Positions 34,395 to 35,185 of a stretch of 35,185 bases of DNA are shown piece by piece. The notes under the pieces are model-generated. The model was not told the origin of the DNA. It did not search any database and saw nothing but the letters and a program-made list of their open reading frames with translations. The DNA comes from an uncultured Pseudomonadota bacterium. GTDB lineage: Bacteria > Pseudomonadota > Gammaproteobacteria > CAJXQU01. The stretch is taken from contig CAJXQU010000020.1 of NCBI GenBank assembly GCA_913058255.1, positions 1 to 35,185 of the forward strand. The letters are read 5' to 3'. Within the stretch, counting starts at the first letter, position 1. Each line of letters begins with the position of its first letter. The position numbers and the translations under genes were made by a program.

Positions 34395-34669
34395 TACAAA
34401 GTGTGAATTTGTATTGGAATGCTGTTAGAACAGAGGGTTATGTGGGGTTGTTTGCTTCTCGTTTGTCTCGCGGGTAAGATTTGAGGCTACTACTAATTAG
34501 AAGGGGTTAGTATCTTGGTTACACAATTACAAGCTTTGCAATGCCTGGTGGGTAGAGCACCTGTGCTACGGCTTTGCCTCGTCTCAAATTATTCTGCTTT
34601 TCACCTTACTATGCCGAGTCGGTATAGTAGGTGAAAAGCCGCTTCTGTATAATAAGCTGTTAGAATTTT
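34395..34669. other. Intergenic region with a long hairpin before the GNAT gene
   Basis: I see no gene here. The stretch holds a long hairpin at 34596-34639 (20 pairs, one bulged T, a 3-base loop) and, just before the GNAT start, GTTAGAA at 34659-34665. The hairpin could be a terminator-like or attC-like structure. No convincing promoter was located. Confidence 0.55.
34596..34639. repeat. Long hairpin with bulged base, attC-like or terminator-like
   Basis: GCTTTTCACC (34596-34605) and TACTATGCCG pair with GGTGAAAAGC and the CGGTATAGTA side (20 pairs including one G-T pair), leaving one bulged T at 34606 and a 3-base loop. A single extrahelical base is typical of folded attC sites, but the R'' and L'' boxes of a full attC are not obvious on the left side. 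Confidence 0.55.
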
Positions 34670-35128
34670 ATGATAAATATACGTAAATTTGAGATTGGCG
34701 ATGAAGAAAATATTTGGAATGTATTTTATTCATCCATACACCAAATTTGTTCTAAGGATTATGCTAGAGAGCAAGTGGATGCATGGGCACCAAAACATCT
34801 TGACTCAAATATATGGGCCAAAAAAATACAAAGTATATGCCCCTTCGTAGCAACCATCGAAAATACAATTGTTGGTTACGCCGACATTCAGTCTGATGGG
34901 AAGATCGACCATTTTTTTGTGCATGGCGATCATCAGTCAAAAGGTGTTGGTAAATTACTAATGACCAATATATTTGAAAATGCAACTAAACTGGACAGGT
35001 TATATTCAGAAGTAAGTAATACGGCAAAACCATTTTTCATAAAATATGGTTTCAATGTAAAAAATCAACAGCAAGTAGAAATACGCGGTATCACTTTAAC
35101 AAACAACCTAATGGAATATTATAAATGA
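34670..35128 (+). CDS. GNAT-family acetyltransferase
   Basis: This 152-residue GNAT protein begins MINIRKFEIGDEENIWNVF and has the acetyl-CoA loop near HGDHQSKGVGKLLMTNIFE (about residues 82-100), the typical Q/R-x-x-G-x-G/A pattern (QSKGVG). The C-terminal strand and helix (YSEVSNTAKPFFIKYGF) are complete. The substrate is not evident. The gene is notably A/T-rich next to groES. It is bounded by GTTAGAA 5 bases before the start and by TTCTAAC directly after the stop, an arrangement like an integron gene cassette. Confidence 0.9.
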   Translation: MINIRKFEIGDEENIWNVFYSSIHQICSKDYAREQVDAWAPKHLDSNIWAKKIQSICPFVATIENTIVGYADIQSDGKIDHFFVHGDHQSKGVGKLLMTNIFENATKLDRLYSEVSNTAKPFFIKYGFNVKNQQQVEIRGITLTNNLMEYYK

Positions 35129-35185
35129 TTCTAACAAGAGACTGTGGTTCCAAGTCAAGCTTTTTATGCTAGTTTTTCATCCCAA

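Noticed and set aside
34531-34569. tRNA-like or small-RNA-like fold near TGGGTAGAGCACC
   Set aside because: It cannot be folded into a four-arm cloverleaf, and the stems are short and imperfect.

Overview
The window is an ordinary chromosomal stretch of a gammaproteobacterium with a fairly low G+C content (about 40% by eye). The pointers are a Pseudomonas-type Fur, the heptose part of an LPS-core locus close to a glnE-ilvE block, and prlC, xthA, yajG and groESL. A CIRCE operator in front of groES argues against enterobacteria and vibrios, where HrcA/CIRCE control is generally absent. A flavocytochrome c sulfide dehydrogenase-like gene pair suggests sulfide oxidation, and a marine or Thiotrichales-like host (Methylophaga, Cycloclasticus or a relative) is my best guess, at low confidence. 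No phage, transposon, CRISPR array, rRNA or tRNA was seen.

Layout. 1-2.3 kb: the tail of an unknown gene with a strong terminator, fur, then a lemA plus GIDE-domain pair. 2.4-5.2 kb: prlC and an SH3-domain membrane protein. 5.2-8.4 kb: a signalling block made of a CHASE-domain histidine kinase (minus), a secreted SRPBCC protein, and a LuxR-type response regulator. 8.4-10.3 kb: xthA followed by a ZrgA-like metal-binding protein and a HupE-type permease. 10.3-13.1 kb (minus): a tightly overlapping ilvA, fucA-like aldolase, yajG operon. 13.1-14.0 kb: rpiA and a broken DUF2905 gene. 14.0-16.2 kb (minus): a TPR plus O-GlcNAc-transferase-like protein. 16.2-18.4 kb: a strongly signalled 48-residue small ORF, then the cytochrome and flavoprotein pair. 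18.4-20.6 kb: small uncharacterised genes, ychJ, and a multi-pass membrane protein. 20.7-21.5 kb (minus): a chain of tiny overlapping ORFs, a DUF836 glutaredoxin-like gene and a cupin. 21.5-26.8 kb: the LPS core locus (waaF, a heptosyltransferase-III-like gene, waaL on the opposite strand, a waaE-like glycosyltransferase, waaC). 27.0-31.0 kb (minus): glnE, ilvE and a zf-CHCC zinc-finger gene. 31.2-32.1 kb: a secreted Sel1-repeat protein. 32.3-34.3 kb (minus): groES-groEL. 34.7-35.1 kb: a GNAT acetyltransferase whose ends resemble an integron cassette.

Most genes are conserved housekeeping genes. The parts that deserve attention are the layered groES promoter (sigma32, sigma70 and CIRCE within about 70 bp), the cassette-like GNAT at the right edge, the freshly broken DUF2905 gene with a perfect 13-bp tandem duplication, the unrecognised 48-residue ORF, the ZrgA-HupE metal pair, and the chain of overlapping micro-ORFs behind waaF. 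I did not find a clear new multi-gene system; the candidates are small and local.
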